From the NCBI RefSeq assembly GCF_019131995.1, contig NZ_JAHONA010000003.1:1-64000 (forward strand): a DNA stretch of 64,000 bases. Reading direction: 5' to 3'. Shown one piece after another: positions 17,863 through 25,834 of this stretch. The notes under the pieces were generated by a model. It was not told the origin of the DNA, ran no database searches, and worked only from the letters and a program-made list of their open reading frames with translations. Numbering within the stretch: the stretch's first letter is position 1; each line of letters begins with the position of its first letter. Both the position numbers and the translations under genes were made by a program. The stretch is from Collinsella aerofaciens. Lineage in GTDB: Bacteria > Actinomycetota > Coriobacteriia > Coriobacteriales > Coriobacteriaceae.

Positions 17863-18216
17863 TCAGATGAGGTTCTCGCCCAGGTTCTTGCCGCCAAGGA
17901 CGTGCATGTGGAAGTGCATGACGGTCTGGCCGGCGTTGACGCCCTTGTTGGAGATGACGCGGAAGCCGTCCTCCAGACCCTTGGCCTTGGCGACCTCCTG
18001 GATGGCGTGAGCCATTGCACCCATGGTCTCGGCCGGCACGTTATCGGCGATATCGCTGTAGTGCTTTTTGGGGATCACGAGCGTATGGACCGGCGCCTGG
18101 GGATTGAGGTCGTCGAAGGCGATGACCTGGTCGTCCTCATAGACAACGGTCGAGGGGATCTCGTGGTTGGCAATTTTGCAGAAGATGCAATCGCACATGG
18201 TTGGTTCCTTTCTCAC
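17863..18216 (-). CDS. HIT-family (HINT) nucleotide hydrolase
   Basis: A 117-residue histidine-triad protein, typically a purine nucleoside phosphoramidase. It shows CIFCKIANHEIPS with the zinc-type Cys pair at the N-terminus and the triad QTVMHFHMHVLGG, whose histidines carry the nucleotidyl transfer. AAAGGAACC precedes an ATG at 18198 (MCDC); the ORF start at 18216 gives six more residues, so the true start may be 18198. It follows xseB by 31 bases. Confidence 0.9.
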   Translation of the reverse strand: MRKEPTMCDCIFCKIANHEIPSTVVYEDDQVIAFDDLNPQAPVHTLVIPKKHYSDIADNVPAETMGAMAHAIQEVAKAKGLEDGFRVISNKGVNAGQTVMHFHMHVLGGKNLGENLI

Positions 18217-18247
18217 AGACCAAGGTAATTATATTTGGTCGGGATGG

Positions 18248-18514
18248 TTAGAACGAGAGGTTGTCGTCGGTGTTGGCGGCTTCGCCGTCGGCGAGCACGT
18301 CGTTGCCGTCGACGTCCTTAAGGAGCACCGAGACCTTCTGCTCGGCATCGGACAAGCGAGTACGCAGGCTCTTGAGGAGCTCTACGCCGCGGGTATAGCT
18401 CTCGAGCGACTCCTCGAGCTCCATATCGCCCGACTCCAAGCTGCGGATGATGAGCTCCAGCTCCTGCGAGGCCTGCTTGTACGTAAGCTGCTCGACCGGG
18501 GTCTTCTCTGCCAT
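18248..18514 (-). CDS. xseB: Exodeoxyribonuclease VII small subunit
   Basis: An 88-residue partner of XseA in the single-strand-specific exonuclease VII. It has the family pattern LTYKQASQELELIIRSLESG followed by an acidic amphipathic helix (MELEESLESYTRGVELLK). It lies 42 bases after xseA, with AAAGGAAACAG before the ATG, in an xseA-xseB-HIT operon. Confidence 0.92.
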   Translation of the reverse strand: MAEKTPVEQLTYKQASQELELIIRSLESGDMELEESLESYTRGVELLKSLRTRLSDAEQKVSVLLKDVDGNDVLADGEAANTDDNLSF

Positions 18515-18556
18515 ATCTGTTTCCTTTCCTAAAGGTTTGTCGCTATGAAACGCGGC

Positions 18557-20008
18557 CTACTCGACCGTATCGACCGTTGCAGCCACGTTGCCGTCTGCCA
18601 TGCGCACGCGGATGGCGTCGCCGGGCTTAAAGGTCTTGGCGCTCGTAGCCACACCGTCATCGCTATACGCGATGGAGTAGCCACGGGCAAGCACCTTGAG
18701 CGGAGACAGGGCATCGAGCGAGGCTGCCGCACGGCCTAGGTCGGACGCGGGTTTGCTGAGCATCGTACGCCCCTGATGCTCTAGACGGGAACTCGCAAGC
18801 GTGAGCGCATGGCGCTTGCCATCGAGCCCCGAGGTGCTTGCAACCAGGCGCTCGGGCAGGCGCTCAAAGCTGGAGCGGAATGTCCCGACCGAGCGTACTA
18901 TGGCGCCCGACAGGCGATCGGCGGTCAGGGCAAGCTCAGACTCGCGACGCTCGACCATAAACGTTGGGTCGTTGAGGCACGGGCGGCACGCAGCCGCATC
19001 GAGCGCATCGCCCAAGCGGGCCGTATAGGTATCCCAGGCGCGGCGACCGCGCTGGTCGAGCATCTCCAGATCAACCTGATTCGACCCAATCATCGATGCC
19101 ATCGCGGCACCCAGACGCTGATGGCGCGCCTCGAGCACATCGGCCAACTCCGTCATAGCCGGCGCCACCGATTCTGCCGCCGCCGTGGGCGTGGAGGCGC
19201 GGCGGTCGCTCACCATGTCGCAAATCGAGGTATCAGGCTCATGGCCAATGCCGGTCACCACGGGCACAGGACAAGCCGCCACCGCGCGAGCAAGCTCCTC
19301 GTCGTTAAAGGTCATGAGGTCCTCAAAGGAGCCGCCGCCGCGCACCAGCAAAATACAGTCGGGCGCCGGCGTGATGGCGGCGGCGCGGCGCAAGCCCTCA
19401 ATGAGCTCAGCCGGCGCACCCTCACCTTGAACCTTGGCGCCCACGCAGACGAGCTCGACGAGCGGGTTGCGACGACGCAATGTGCGCTTGACGTCGTCGA
19501 TTACGGCACCCGAAAGCGAGGTGACGACCGCCACGCGGGAGCAGAACACCGGAATACGGCGCTTGCGCGCTTCGTCCATCAGGCCCTCGCGACGCAGCTT
19601 TTCGGCCAGTTGCGCCACTTGTTGACGCAGCAGACCCTCCCCCGCCAGCGAGAATGAGCGAGCGACAAAGCTCATGCGGCCCGTGGCCTTATAAAGATTG
19701 AAGCTGCCCTTAAAGCTCACCTGCATGCCGTCGCGCAGATCGAACGTGCGCTTGAGATAGGCACCCTTCCAGATGATGCAGTCGACGGCCGCCGAGTCGT
19801 CCTTGATCTGAAAGTAGCAGTGGCCGCTTCGGGCGTTGGGGCCACGGAAGCCCGTGACCTCGCCCAAAACGCTCAGCTGCGGAATGGCATCGAGCGCGCC
19901 GGCGGCGATCTCCACCGCCTGGCTCACGCTGAGTTCCTTACGCTCCTGCTCGTCCGAACCGTCGAACTCGGCGGAAACGGCATTGCCGGTCAGATTCCAG
20001 CCTGCCAC
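18557..20008 (-). CDS. xseA: Exodeoxyribonuclease VII large subunit
   Basis: Catalytic subunit of exonuclease VII, which degrades single-stranded DNA. The 483 residues comprise an N-terminal OB fold (LSVLGEVTGFR, GHCYFQIKDDSAAVDCIIWKG), a catalytic domain (VVTSLSGAVIDDVKRTLRRRNP, LLVRGGGSFEDLMTFNDEELAR, VVTGIGHEPDTSICDMVSDRRA) and a C-terminal coiled-coil region. A GTG start at 20008 is chosen because AAAGGAGG stands directly upstream; an ATG at 20035 would place that site inside the gene. Confidence 0.94.
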   Translation of the reverse strand: MAGWNLTGNAVSAEFDGSDEQERKELSVSQAVEIAAGALDAIPQLSVLGEVTGFRGPNARSGHCYFQIKDDSAAVDCIIWKGAYLKRTFDLRDGMQVSFKGSFNLYKATGRMSFVARSFSLAGEGLLRQQVAQLAEKLRREGLMDEARKRRIPVFCSRVAVVTSLSGAVIDDVKRTLRRRNPLVELVCVGAKVQGEGAPAELIEGLRRAAAITPAPDCILLVRGGGSFEDLMTFNDEELARAVAACPVPVVTGIGHEPDTSICDMVSDRRASTPTAAAESVAPAMTELADVLEARHQRLGAAMASMIGSNQVDLEMLDQRGRRAWDTYTARLGDALDAAACRPCLNDPTFMVERRESELALTADRLSGAIVRSVGTFRSSFERLPERLVASTSGLDGKRHALTLASSRLEHQGRTMLSKPASDLGRAAASLDALSPLKVLARGYSIAYSDDGVATSAKTFKPGDAIRVRMADGNVAATVDTVE

Positions 20009-20077
20009 GCAGCCTCCTTTCGTTATCGTGCACAAGGGCTCCGGCCCTGCGCAAATTCAAGTCCAACACATAGTACA

Positions 20078-20107
20078 GCGCCGCGGGGACACAAATCTCC
20101 GCGGCGC
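20078..20107 (-). terminator. Hairpin after the Zn-peptidase gene, T-less
   Basis: A perfect 9-bp GC stem (GCGCCGCGG with CCGCGGCGC) lies between the metallopeptidase stop (20124) and the xseA start. It lacks a T tract, so termination is uncertain. Confidence 0.4.
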
Positions 20108-20123
20108 CTGTCAAGCCAATTTG

Positions 20124-20828
20124 TTATCGGTTGGAGTTTCTGTTGTAGCGAGCCATCAGGTAGAGCAGCTGAATGATCGAAGTGAGCGCTGCAGCAACAT
20201 AGGTAAGCGCGGCTGCCGTCAGGACCTTCTTGGCACCATTGACCTGCTTGGAGCTCATGCCCGACTGCTCGATGTACGCCACGGCGCGGCGGCTGGCATC
20301 AATCTCGACCGGCAGCGTAACCAGTTGGAACAGCACGCTAAACGAGAAGAAGATCAGTGCGAGGGTCGTGAGTCCCGCGATGTTCATAAACAGGCCCAAG
20401 AGCAACACGATGGTCCAGGTGTTCTGGGTAAAGTTGACGACCGGCACGAGGGCGGTGCGAACCTTCATCATGGCGTAACCGCTTTGACGCTGGGCGGCAT
20501 GGCCCGCCTCGTGGCAGGCGACGGCAACGCTTGCGACCGACCCGCCCGAACGGTTGGCATCCGAGAGATACAGGTTATTGTCCTGTGGGTTGTAATGGTC
20601 GGTGAGCTCGCCGGCGACACCCTTGATACCCACGGCGTTGCAGCCGTTGGCGTCGAGCATGCGGCGAGCGACCGTGGCGCCCGTGTCGCCGTCCGAGCGA
20701 ACCTTGGACCAGGTTTTGTACGTCGAGTTGATATAGCTCTGCGCGGCAAGGCCAAGCACCGTGCAGACAAGAACAACCAGCAGGTACAGCGGGTCAATGC
20801 CAAAGCCGTATCCATAGTAATAAGGCAT
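20124..20828 (-). CDS. Membrane zinc metallopeptidase, YugP type
   Basis: A 234-residue membrane protein with N-terminal hydrophobic segment PLYLLVVLVCTVLGLAA and a second cluster of segments from about residue 120. Between them is the zinc motif CHEAGHAAQ (HExxH). The DNNLYLSDANRSGGS strand before it is typical of the Zn_peptidase_2 (YugP) family. Physiological substrate unknown. The ATG at 20828 has GGAGGAATTCGC upstream; the frame extends further but without a site. Confidence 0.88.
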   Translation of the reverse strand: MPYYYGYGFGIDPLYLLVVLVCTVLGLAAQSYINSTYKTWSKVRSDGDTGATVARRMLDANGCNAVGIKGVAGELTDHYNPQDNNLYLSDANRSGGSVASVAVACHEAGHAAQRQSGYAMMKVRTALVPVVNFTQNTWTIVLLLGLFMNIAGLTTLALIFFSFSVLFQLVTLPVEIDASRRAVAYIEQSGMSSKQVNGAKKVLTAAALTYVAAALTSIIQLLYLMARYNRNSNR

Positions 20829-20912
20829 GCGAATTCCTCCGAATCGAGTTACACGTTGGAGGCATTCTACCCATTCGACTGACCAGCAAATCAACATCGA
20901 TGTTTTGGCAAT

Positions 20913-21059
20913 GTCAGCGAAAACGGCCGAGAGCGAGCAAGGTGACGTGAAAGAGAAGCGACGCGTACTTTGGTACGCGAGCGACGATTGAACGTCAGAT
21001 TGCCGCTCTCGGCCGTTTGCAGCGTCGAGCTGTTACGCGGTTTGGTAAAACCGCGTAAC
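20913..21059 (+). repeat. Family A structured element, copy A1
   Basis: Outer 15-bp helix AAACGGCCGAGAGCG with its perfect complement. Then comes internal loop AGG/AGAT, helix TGACG/CGTCA, conserved internal loop GAAAGAG-AGCGA / GCGACGATTGAA, and a CGCGTAC/GTACGCG hairpin. After GCAGCGTCGAGC a second hairpin GTTACGCGGTTT/AAACCGCGTAAC closes the element, seven bases from the rnd stop codon (21067, minus strand). Relative to rnd the element is read antisense in the orientation given here, as for all four copies. Confidence 0.82.
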
Positions 21060-21066
21060 TATATAC

Positions 21067-22200
21067 CTACAGCAATTCGATTTTGCCGTCCTTCACCGTC
21101 AACCCCATATTGCCGGAAAGCAGATCGTCCAGGCGCGAGCCCACAAGCTCAAAGCGCCAACCTTCGCGCAGGCGGCTCTGCTCGGGATGCTCAATGTAGT
21201 CGGCCAGGTCATCGCGCGAGGCAATGACCGAGGTCGCAACGCCTGAGCGCTCGGCAACCAGGCGGATAAGCGCATACATAAGGTCAGTCACGCTCTCCAG
21301 CTCCGGCGAAATCTGACGATGTCCGCGCACCAAGAGCGGCAGGCGATCGTGCGGACAGCTCGCACCGCGCTTGATGGCCATGAGCGCACCGTCCACGTCG
21401 CGCTCCCCCAATTGATCGGTACCGCGAATGCTACGGAACTCCTCAACGCGCACGGGATTGCGCTTAACGAGCGCTAGCAGCGTGTCGTCGGACATGACCC
21501 ACTTGCGTGGGATGTTGCGCCGCTCGGCGCGGTCCTCGCGCCAGGCGGCGAGCTCGCGCGCGATACTCAGCTGATGACGGCTGCACGAATTGATGCGCTT
21601 GACCTTGCGGAACGCCTCGTGGCGATCGGCGCGATAGTGCGACTCGTCAGCCAGCGGGTGCAGCTCGTCGAGCACCCAGTCCACACGGCCCAGCTCGCGC
21701 AGGCGGCTCATCATCTCGGTATAGGCGACGATCAGGTACTTGACGTCATCGATCGCATACTCAATCTGCTTATCGGTCAGCGGGCGGCGCGACCAGTCGG
21801 TCAGTGACTCGGTCTTGGGCAGCGATACGCCGCAGAACGTCTGAACAAGCGCGCCATACGAAATCTGCTGGCGCTCGCCCAAAAAGGCGGCGGCGACCTG
21901 CGTATCGAAAATCGGTCGTGGCAGCACGCCCACGGTATGGAGCATGACCTCCATATCCTGCGAGCACGCGTGGAAGACCTTGGTCACGCTCTCGTCGGCC
22001 ATAAGCTCGGCCAGCGGCGATAGGTCGTCGATTACCAGGGGATCGACCGCGACGCTCTCAGCAGGGGTGGCAATCTGAACCAAACATAGACGCGGATGGA
22101 ACGTGCGCTCGCGCAAAAACTCGGTATCGACGGCAATCGCGTCGAACTCACGGGCGCGCTGGCAAAAGTCGAGTAGAGCCTGATGTGTGGAAATGTACAT
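21067..22200 (-). CDS. rnd: Ribonuclease D
   Basis: 3'-5' exoribonuclease acting on tRNA and other stable RNA ends. Of 377 residues, the DEDD exonuclease domain comes first: D25/E27 in AVDTEFLRE, then VFHACSQDME and YAIDDVKYLIVAYTEMM. HRDC-type helical domains follow from about residue 200 (RELAAWREDRAERRNIPRKW). The ATG at 22200 is preferred; the frame extends to a GTG at 22236 with no ribosome site. The gene is divergent from a lipid kinase and followed by element A1. Confidence 0.92.
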   Translation of the reverse strand: MYISTHQALLDFCQRAREFDAIAVDTEFLRERTFHPRLCLVQIATPAESVAVDPLVIDDLSPLAELMADESVTKVFHACSQDMEVMLHTVGVLPRPIFDTQVAAAFLGERQQISYGALVQTFCGVSLPKTESLTDWSRRPLTDKQIEYAIDDVKYLIVAYTEMMSRLRELGRVDWVLDELHPLADESHYRADRHEAFRKVKRINSCSRHQLSIARELAAWREDRAERRNIPRKWVMSDDTLLALVKRNPVRVEEFRSIRGTDQLGERDVDGALMAIKRGASCPHDRLPLLVRGHRQISPELESVTDLMYALIRLVAERSGVATSVIASRDDLADYIEHPEQSRLREGWRFELVGSRLDDLLSGNMGLTVKDGKIELL

Positions 22201-22298
22201 ATCAACCCATCGAATAAGGTTAGGCCCGAAAAACACGGGTAGGATATCGGCATTGCCTTACAACTATACTCGGTTAGTCACAGAACGGGAACGTAAGT

Positions 22299-23216
22299 AT
22301 GCGCTGCCTTATCATCCACAACCCGGCATCGGGCCCCAGCTCAGATGAAATCTTCGCATTCACGCACGCCCTTGCACAGGGCGGCGACGAGGTCGTGATG
22401 CGCTTTATCGGCGATGGCATGGAACCCGAGGACGCCGTGGCAGACGTGCGCGAGTTTGACCGCGTGGTCGTTTCGGGCGGCGACGGCACTGTCTCCAACG
22501 TGCTCGACCAGATGCGCGGATGCGGTGTCCCCACGCTCGTCTTCCCCTCCGGTACGGCCTGCCTGTTCTTCTACAACATCGGCAATGCCCCCGAGGCGGC
22601 GGCGCTCGCCAAGGCCTGCCGTGCCGGTCGCACGGTCAAAGTCGACATGGGCGAGCTCTTTTGGCTCGACGAGAACGGCAACGAGAAGCGCCACGGCTTC
22701 ATCATCATCGCCGGCTCGGGCTTCGACGCCGAGATCATGATGAAGGCCGCCCCCACCAAAAACGACATCGGCGAGATCGCTTACTTCCTCTCCGCGCTCG
22801 CCACGCCCAATCCCACGGTGGCGCACTTTACGATTGAGCATGACGGCATTGTCGAGGAGCTCGACGGCATCTGCTGCATGGCCGGCAACACCTCGGTCAT
22901 CCAAAACGACATCAACCTGTTCCCCGACTGCCGTATGAACGATGGCATGGTCGACATTGCGGTCATCGAACCCGTAAAAACTGTGCAGCTTCTACCGACT
23001 GTGATCACCGCCGCACTCGACCCCGCCGGCAAGGTACTCGGCCGCCCGCAGTTCAAGATCATCCAGACCAAGGAAGCCAAGATCACCTGCACCCCGTCGC
23101 TGGGCATGCAGTTCGATGGCGAGATTATCTCCAGCAATTCGGGCGTCTTTGGAGCCCGCGCGCTTCCGCAATGCCTCGACCTCATCGTCGACGAATTCTC
23201 CCCGCTCGGAAAATAG
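22299..23216 (+). CDS. Diacylglycerol kinase-family lipid kinase (YegS/BmrU-like)
   Basis: A 305-residue DAGK catalytic-domain protein. It opens with LIIHNPASGPSS and carries the ATP motif VVSGGDGTVSNVLDQM and later the LPSGTACLFFYN-like loop. It probably phosphorylates diacylglycerol, an undecaprenol-type lipid or a sphingoid base; the substrate cannot be read. A 30-residue membrane peptide follows nine bases downstream, apparently in the same transcript. Confidence 0.9.
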   Translation: MRCLIIHNPASGPSSDEIFAFTHALAQGGDEVVMRFIGDGMEPEDAVADVREFDRVVVSGGDGTVSNVLDQMRGCGVPTLVFPSGTACLFFYNIGNAPEAAALAKACRAGRTVKVDMGELFWLDENGNEKRHGFIIIAGSGFDAEIMMKAAPTKNDIGEIAYFLSALATPNPTVAHFTIEHDGIVEELDGICCMAGNTSVIQNDINLFPDCRMNDGMVDIAVIEPVKTVQLLPTVITAALDPAGKVLGRPQFKIIQTKEAKITCTPSLGMQFDGEIISSNSGVFGARALPQCLDLIVDEFSPLGK

Positions 23217-23225
23217 GAGGACCCC

Positions 23226-23318
23226 ATGAACGACAACCCCCTGATTGGCTTTATCGTCATCGTCTTGGCCATGCTCGTCGGCTATGCGATTAACGTAATC
23301 CACCGCCGGAAGAAGTAA
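23226..23318 (+). CDS. Small single-pass membrane protein, 30 residues
   Basis: The ATG at 23226 follows GGAGGACCCC at ideal spacing and opens a frame of 30 codons to TAA. The peptide has a short polar start (MNDNP), one hydrophobic segment LIGFIVIVLAMLVGYAI and a basic end HRRKK, which gives an outside-in, lysine/arginine-inside topology. It lies between the lipid kinase stop and a strong terminator. Function unknown; it may accompany the kinase in the membrane. Confidence 0.7.
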   Translation: MNDNPLIGFIVIVLAMLVGYAINVIHRRKK

Positions 23319-23352
23319 TTCCACACTGGTATGATATTCATCCAATCATCGT

Positions 23353-23396
23353 CTCCCCCGTTGTTTATGCATTTGCCAAACAGCGGGGGATTTTTC
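23353..23396 (+). terminator. Rho-independent terminator
   Basis: TCCCCCGTTGTTT pairs with AAACAGCGGGGGA and is followed by TTTTTCTTT. It ends the lipid kinase and small membrane protein unit. Confidence 0.9.
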
Positions 23397-23471
23397 TTTG
23401 CGCCCCGTGCAAGGCGCTTTATTCAGGTACAGTAATTGCAGGGCGTCTTTATTTAACTAAAGCTAGATAAT

Positions 23472-23540
23472 GAGTATTCTTGTCCGCTCATCGCATATTT
23501 TAGGACGCTCATCGAGTATTTCATCGAAATAGATGAATAC
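23472..23540 (+). promoter_or_regulatory. Repeated boxes upstream of the C69 dipeptidase
   Basis: This AT-rich stretch holds two copies of CGCTCATCG and two of GAGTATT. An imperfect palindrome (GTATTTCATC with GATGAATAC) ends at 23540, about 90 bases before the dipeptidase start. The arrangement suggests an operator. The rest of the 23319-23626 gap holds the terminator and nothing else recognisable. Confidence 0.4.
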
Positions 23541-23626
23541 TATTTAGACTTCCGATAGGCTAATAGATGTATTTATTAGCTGAAATCCTGCACGGTTCCG
23601 CGGGGTTTCAACGGTTGGGAGGGATC

Positions 23627-25429
23627 ATGAGGTTTACTCATCCTGTCAACACGCTCAAAAAGCTCGGCTGCGGCCTTGCGTTTGGAGCAGCGGCCATCAT
23701 GGCCATGCCGACTTCGGCGCTCGCCTGCACCCAGATCTACATGGGCAGCAAGCTCACGGCAGACGGCAACACGTACTATGGCCGTTCCGAGGACTTCGGT
23801 CCGCGCTATGTCAAGCACTTTGGCATTGAGCCCGCACACAAGGACGGCAACGAGTACACCTCGGTCGAGTCCGGTTTTGAGTACAAGTCCAAGGGCGCAA
23901 CCTACCGCTACACCTTCGTTCGCGACAACCCCTCGCAGTGGGAAGATCGCTACGACGCATATTCCGAGGCTGGCATCAACGAGAAGGGCGTTTCCTGCTC
24001 TGCCACGCTGAGCACCTCCTATAACGAGAAGGCCGAAGAGGCCGATCCCATCACCGAGGAGACTGGCATTGGCGAGTACAGCTATGCCAGCGTCATCCTG
24101 GGCGAGAGCGCCACGGCCCGCGAGGGCGTCGAGCTCATCGGCAGCCTGATCGACGAGCAGGGCGTCTGCTCCAACGACCAGATCATCATCGCCGACAGCA
24201 CCGAGACCTGGCTGTTCGCCGCGCTTTCCGGCCATCAGTGGATTGCTATGAAGCTCGCCGATGACATCGCCTCGCTCAACCCCAACATCGGCAACCTCAC
24301 CTATAACGTCGACCTCGATGACACCGAGAACTGTCTCCATTCCGAGGGCATCGAGTCCATGCCTAAGGAGAAGGGCTTTGCCGAGTACACCGACAGCAAG
24401 TTCGACGTCGCCAAGACCTACGGCGAGGAGATTGGCGAGGCCGGTATGCACCAGTGGTCGCGCTATATCCAGGGTCGCGATTACTTCATGACCCCGCTGG
24501 CTGAAGGCACCGACTACGAGATCGTCAAGGACGAGCGAGAAGACGCTCGCGCCACGACCGGCGCCCTGGTCCACGAGATGCAGCCGCTGTTCTTCCAGCC
24601 CGGCAAGTCCGACTGGAACACCTTTGAGATGATCCGTTCCTTCGCCGCTCGCGGCGAGAATGTCGCCGGCCTCAACGCCAACACCGACGGCGCCTACGCC
24701 ATCGGCTCCAACCGCAACACCGAGATCCACACCTTCCAGATCCGTCAGGGCATGGATCCCGAGATCGCGACCATCCAGTGGGAGATGCTCTCCAACGCCG
24801 AGTTCTCCGTCGCTATTCCCTTCTACTCTGCACTGCTCACCGAGGTCAGCCCCTACTTCAGCGATCAGGATGTCTCCTTCGATCACTGTGAAGAGGAAGA
24901 CGTCGTGAACAACGAGGAGCCCAAGAACTCCATCAATTACGTCCTCATGGACATCAACACGCTCGCCGAGGAGAACCGCGACAACTGCGCCACCGGCGTC
25001 CGCGCCTACCTCGATGCGCTGCAGAAGGAGCTCATCGAGCAGAACCTGACCGTCGACGAGGCCATGCAGGCCGCCGAGGACACCGAGGCCCGTACCGCCC
25101 TGGCCAACAAGGCCGGCAAGGCTGCCACCAAGAACACCTACGTCAAGTGCAAGGCCATGCTCGAGGAGATGCGCGACTACCTCAAGGAGGGCGACTTCTC
25201 CGAGGAGTTCGTCCCGAGCGACTATGATGCCGACAACGACTGCCTGGTCGAGTCCATCACCTACGCCGACGAGGCCCTCTCCGATGAGGACGTAGCCGAG
25301 CCCGAGGTCGAGAAGGAAGAGGCCACCGAGAAGAAGTCCGAGGGCAACAACATGGCCGCCATGGCCGTTGGCGCCGTCGTCGTCATCGGTGTCTGCGGCT
25401 TCGTGCTCTATCGTCGCAAAAAGGCCTAA
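23627..25429 (+). CDS. Secreted, membrane-anchored C69-family dipeptidase
   Basis: PepD/C69 peptidase of 600 residues. A signal peptide (KK then GCGLAFGAAAIMAMPTSALA) ends right before Cys34 of CTQIYMGSKLTADG. Signal cleavage would therefore expose the N-terminal Cys nucleophile that defines the family. RSEDFG and the later NYVLMDIN region fit C69. The C-terminus is a Glu-rich stretch followed by a membrane segment MAVGAVVVIGVCGFVLYR and RRKKA, so the enzyme should stay anchored outside the cell; there is no LPxTG. The ATG at 23627 has GGGAGGGATC upstream. Confidence 0.88.
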   Translation: MRFTHPVNTLKKLGCGLAFGAAAIMAMPTSALACTQIYMGSKLTADGNTYYGRSEDFGPRYVKHFGIEPAHKDGNEYTSVESGFEYKSKGATYRYTFVRDNPSQWEDRYDAYSEAGINEKGVSCSATLSTSYNEKAEEADPITEETGIGEYSYASVILGESATAREGVELIGSLIDEQGVCSNDQIIIADSTETWLFAALSGHQWIAMKLADDIASLNPNIGNLTYNVDLDDTENCLHSEGIESMPKEKGFAEYTDSKFDVAKTYGEEIGEAGMHQWSRYIQGRDYFMTPLAEGTDYEIVKDEREDARATTGALVHEMQPLFFQPGKSDWNTFEMIRSFAARGENVAGLNANTDGAYAIGSNRNTEIHTFQIRQGMDPEIATIQWEMLSNAEFSVAIPFYSALLTEVSPYFSDQDVSFDHCEEEDVVNNEEPKNSINYVLMDINTLAEENRDNCATGVRAYLDALQKELIEQNLTVDEAMQAAEDTEARTALANKAGKAATKNTYVKCKAMLEEMRDYLKEGDFSEEFVPSDYDADNDCLVESITYADEALSDEDVAEPEVEKEEATEKKSEGNNMAAMAVGAVVVIGVCGFVLYRRKKA

Positions 25430-25621
25430 GAACCCCTCACCTTAAGGCGCGGGCGGGAAGGCCAAGGTCGCCCGCCCACCCAGCCGCCCGTTCGACCGGC
25501 GGGAAACGTCGCCGAAATCTTTTCAAAAAAGATTTCCCTGTACACACTTCGCTGTGCTATAGTGCAGCGCAACAGCAACTAGGTGCGACCGCGCCATGGC
25601 ATCACGAAAGGAGTCACCAAT
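25430..25621 (+). promoter_or_regulatory. Hairpins and promoter before the Trp leader
   Basis: A GC hairpin (GGGCGG with CCGCCC near 25449-25476) and an AT hairpin (AAATCTTTT at 25515-25523 with its complement) follow the dipeptidase. The -10-like TATAGT at 25558-25563 lies about 60 bases before the leader peptide; the -35 box is weak. Ribosome site AAAGGAG is at 25609-25615. Confidence 0.5.
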
Positions 25622-25690
25622 ATGAAGGACACGATGACGTCTCTCAACAACTGGTGGTGGCGTGATGCGAATACGATCGGTCGACAGTGA
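25622..25690 (+). CDS. Tryptophan leader peptide (attenuator)
   Basis: A 22-codon frame with ribosome site AAAGGAG reads MKDTMTSLNNWWWRDANTIG then RQ and stop. Three consecutive Trp codons are at 25652-25660. A terminator follows 37 bases later. Upstream of it CGGTCGA (25678-25684) can pair with TCGACCG (25740-25746), which would break the terminator. A ribosome stalled at the Trp codons would leave that segment free; one finishing the peptide would cover it. This is the classic attenuation layout, and it makes a tryptophan-related function likely for the downstream genes. Confidence 0.85.
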   Translation: MKDTMTSLNNWWWRDANTIGRQ

Positions 25691-25726
25691 GTCTCTCATG
25701 CCTGTTTTTGCGCTCTAGGTGATTGG

Positions 25727-25757
25727 AAGGCCTCCGGTTTCGACCGGGGGCCTTTTT
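25727..25757 (+). terminator. Attenuator terminator of the Trp leader
   Basis: An 11-bp stem with one wobble (AAGGCCTCCGG with CCGGGGGCCTT) is followed by TTTTT. It lies between the Trp leader stop and the transporter start, about 80 bases before the S component. Confidence 0.88.
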
Positions 25758-25834
25758 CTATCTCGAGCCCGATCGCATTCGCATCACGCGCCTCCGCTTT
25801 TCTCTTGCACTCCCCTTCCGAAAGGATTTTCACC

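Noticed and set aside
20913..21059. Family A elements as CRISPR repeats or tRNA-like genes
   Set aside because: Copies are dispersed single units, not arrays with spacers, and have no cloverleaf or CCA-type features.
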